Positions 6,006 through 6,554 of a DNA stretch of 6,554 bases are shown in pieces. The stretch is from positions 1 to 6,554 of the forward strand of contig JAKAYZ010000134.1 of assembly GCA_021816165.1 (NCBI GenBank), written 5' to 3'. The notes beneath the pieces were generated by a model, which saw only the letters and a list, made by a program, of their open reading frames with translations, was not told where the DNA came from and ran no database searches. This DNA is from Planctomycetota bacterium. GTDB taxonomy: Bacteria > Planctomycetota > Phycisphaerae > WQYP01. The number at the start of each line of letters is the position of its first letter. Position 1 is the first letter of the stretch. A program made the translations under genes and the position numbers.

Positions 6006-6548
6006 ATGGAAAATAAAATTGATAACTCCTCGATGCCGTCTCCCTTGGCGAGGCATCAAACGCCGGAGCGTGGGGAAACGGGTGTGGCGGAAATGGATCA
6101 GGCGTTTATGCAAGCGGCCATTGCATTGGCGGCCAGTGCTGCGGAACGCGGGGAAATTCCAGTCGGTGCGTTAATTGTGCAGGAACTTAATGGCCGGCAG
6201 CATATTGTGGGCAGCGGCGGCAACCAGCGGCAGATGGACAGCGACCCCACCGCCCATGCGGAAATCATCGCTTTACGGCAGGCGGGTGCCGCGTTAAAGC
6301 GCTGGCAGCTTACGGATTGTGATTTGTATGTTACTTTGGAACCGTGCCCCATGTGCGCAGGCGCTTTGGTCAATGCCCGGATCAGGCGCGTGATTTTTGG
6401 TTGCCGCGACCCGAAAGCGGGTGCGGTGACGACGCTTTTTCGCATCACCGATGACCCGCGATTAAACCATCGCCTGGAAATCACGCCGGATGTTCTTTCT
6501 GAACAATGCGCGGAGTTGCTGAAAACATTTTTCAAATCGCGGCGGTAA
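6006..6548 (+). CDS. tadA: tRNA-specific adenosine deaminase
   Basis: Deaminates adenosine 34 to inosine in the anticodon of tRNA-Arg(ACG), letting one tRNA read CGU, CGC and CGA. From the ATG at 6006 it has 180 residues; the conserved core starts at the in-frame ATG 6093 (MDQAFMQAAIALA), which would give 151. Numbered from 6093, the cytidine-deaminase zinc site is complete: H55-A56-E57 (H ligand, E proton shuttle), then P84-C85-P86-M87-C88 with zinc ligands C85 and C88. N44 in SGGN matches the substrate-contacting Asn, and the C-terminal part (LNHRLEIT, then CAELLKTFF) fits TadA rather than guanine or cytidine deaminases. The residues before 6093 are a hydrophilic tail not needed by the family, and neither start has a clear Shine-Dalgarno site. 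Being 10 bases behind rnpA, it is likely translated from the same transcript. Confidence 0.93.
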   Translation: MENKIDNSSMPSPLARHQTPERGETGVAEMDQAFMQAAIALAASAAERGEIPVGALIVQELNGRQHIVGSGGNQRQMDSDPTAHAEIIALRQAGAALKRWQLTDCDLYVTLEPCPMCAGALVNARIRRVIFGCRDPKAGAVTTLFRITDDPRLNHRLEITPDVLSEQCAELLKTFFKSRR

Positions 6549-6554
6549 TTCAGC

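Noticed and set aside
6098..6535. A 145-codon minus-strand reading frame opposite tadA
   Set aside because: The + strand reading carries a complete TadA zinc site; the minus frame is its mirror with no recognisable motif.
1..6554. CRISPR array, insertion sequence, tRNA or rRNA gene
   Set aside because: No regularly spaced direct repeats, transposase motifs, terminal inverted repeats, or tRNA/rRNA landmarks were seen on either strand.

Overview
The window reads as bacterial chromosomal DNA with moderately high GC. It holds two housekeeping RNA-processing genes (rnpA, tadA) at the right end. To their left is a three-gene cluster of exported proteins with no recognisable enzyme domain. All five genes are on the + strand. 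The mix of a signal-peptide-bearing seven-repeat 'two-component regulator propeller' protein, a Ser/Thr/Gly-rich Ig-like secreted protein and an exported TPR-like protein, together with weak Shine-Dalgarno sites, is compatible with the Planctomycetota/PVC group. This taxonomic placement is inference, not demonstrated.

Layout. Positions 1-477 have no convincing gene. They contain a run of inverted repeats, a T13 homopolymer, weak promoter-like hexamers and a small hairpin ahead of the first gene. Positions 478-3255 encode a 925-residue exported protein whose N-terminal half shows seven propeller-blade signatures and whose C-terminal half looks like beta-sandwich material plus a Trp-rich tail. 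Positions 3240-4454 encode a 404-residue exported Ig-like protein, overlapping the previous gene by 16 bases behind a good ribosome binding site. Positions 4561-5460 encode an exported TPR-like protein of 299 residues, preceded by a perfect 9-bp hairpin abutting its start. A competing, better-SD start lies at 4414. After a 133-base gap with a plausible promoter and a G-quadruplex-type motif come rnpA (5594-5995) and tadA (6006-6548).

How the genes fit together. The first three genes look like one transcription unit (overlap, short gap, same strand, all with signal peptides), suggesting a secreted or periplasmic assembly: propeller, Ig-like and TPR scaffold. No enzyme, transporter or sensor kinase is visible, so the job of the cluster is unknown. 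rnpA and tadA form a second likely unit: RNase P protein for tRNA 5' maturation and the wobble-adenosine deaminase for tRNA-Arg(ACG). The usual rnpA partners (rpmH before, yidD/yidC after) are not next to it here.
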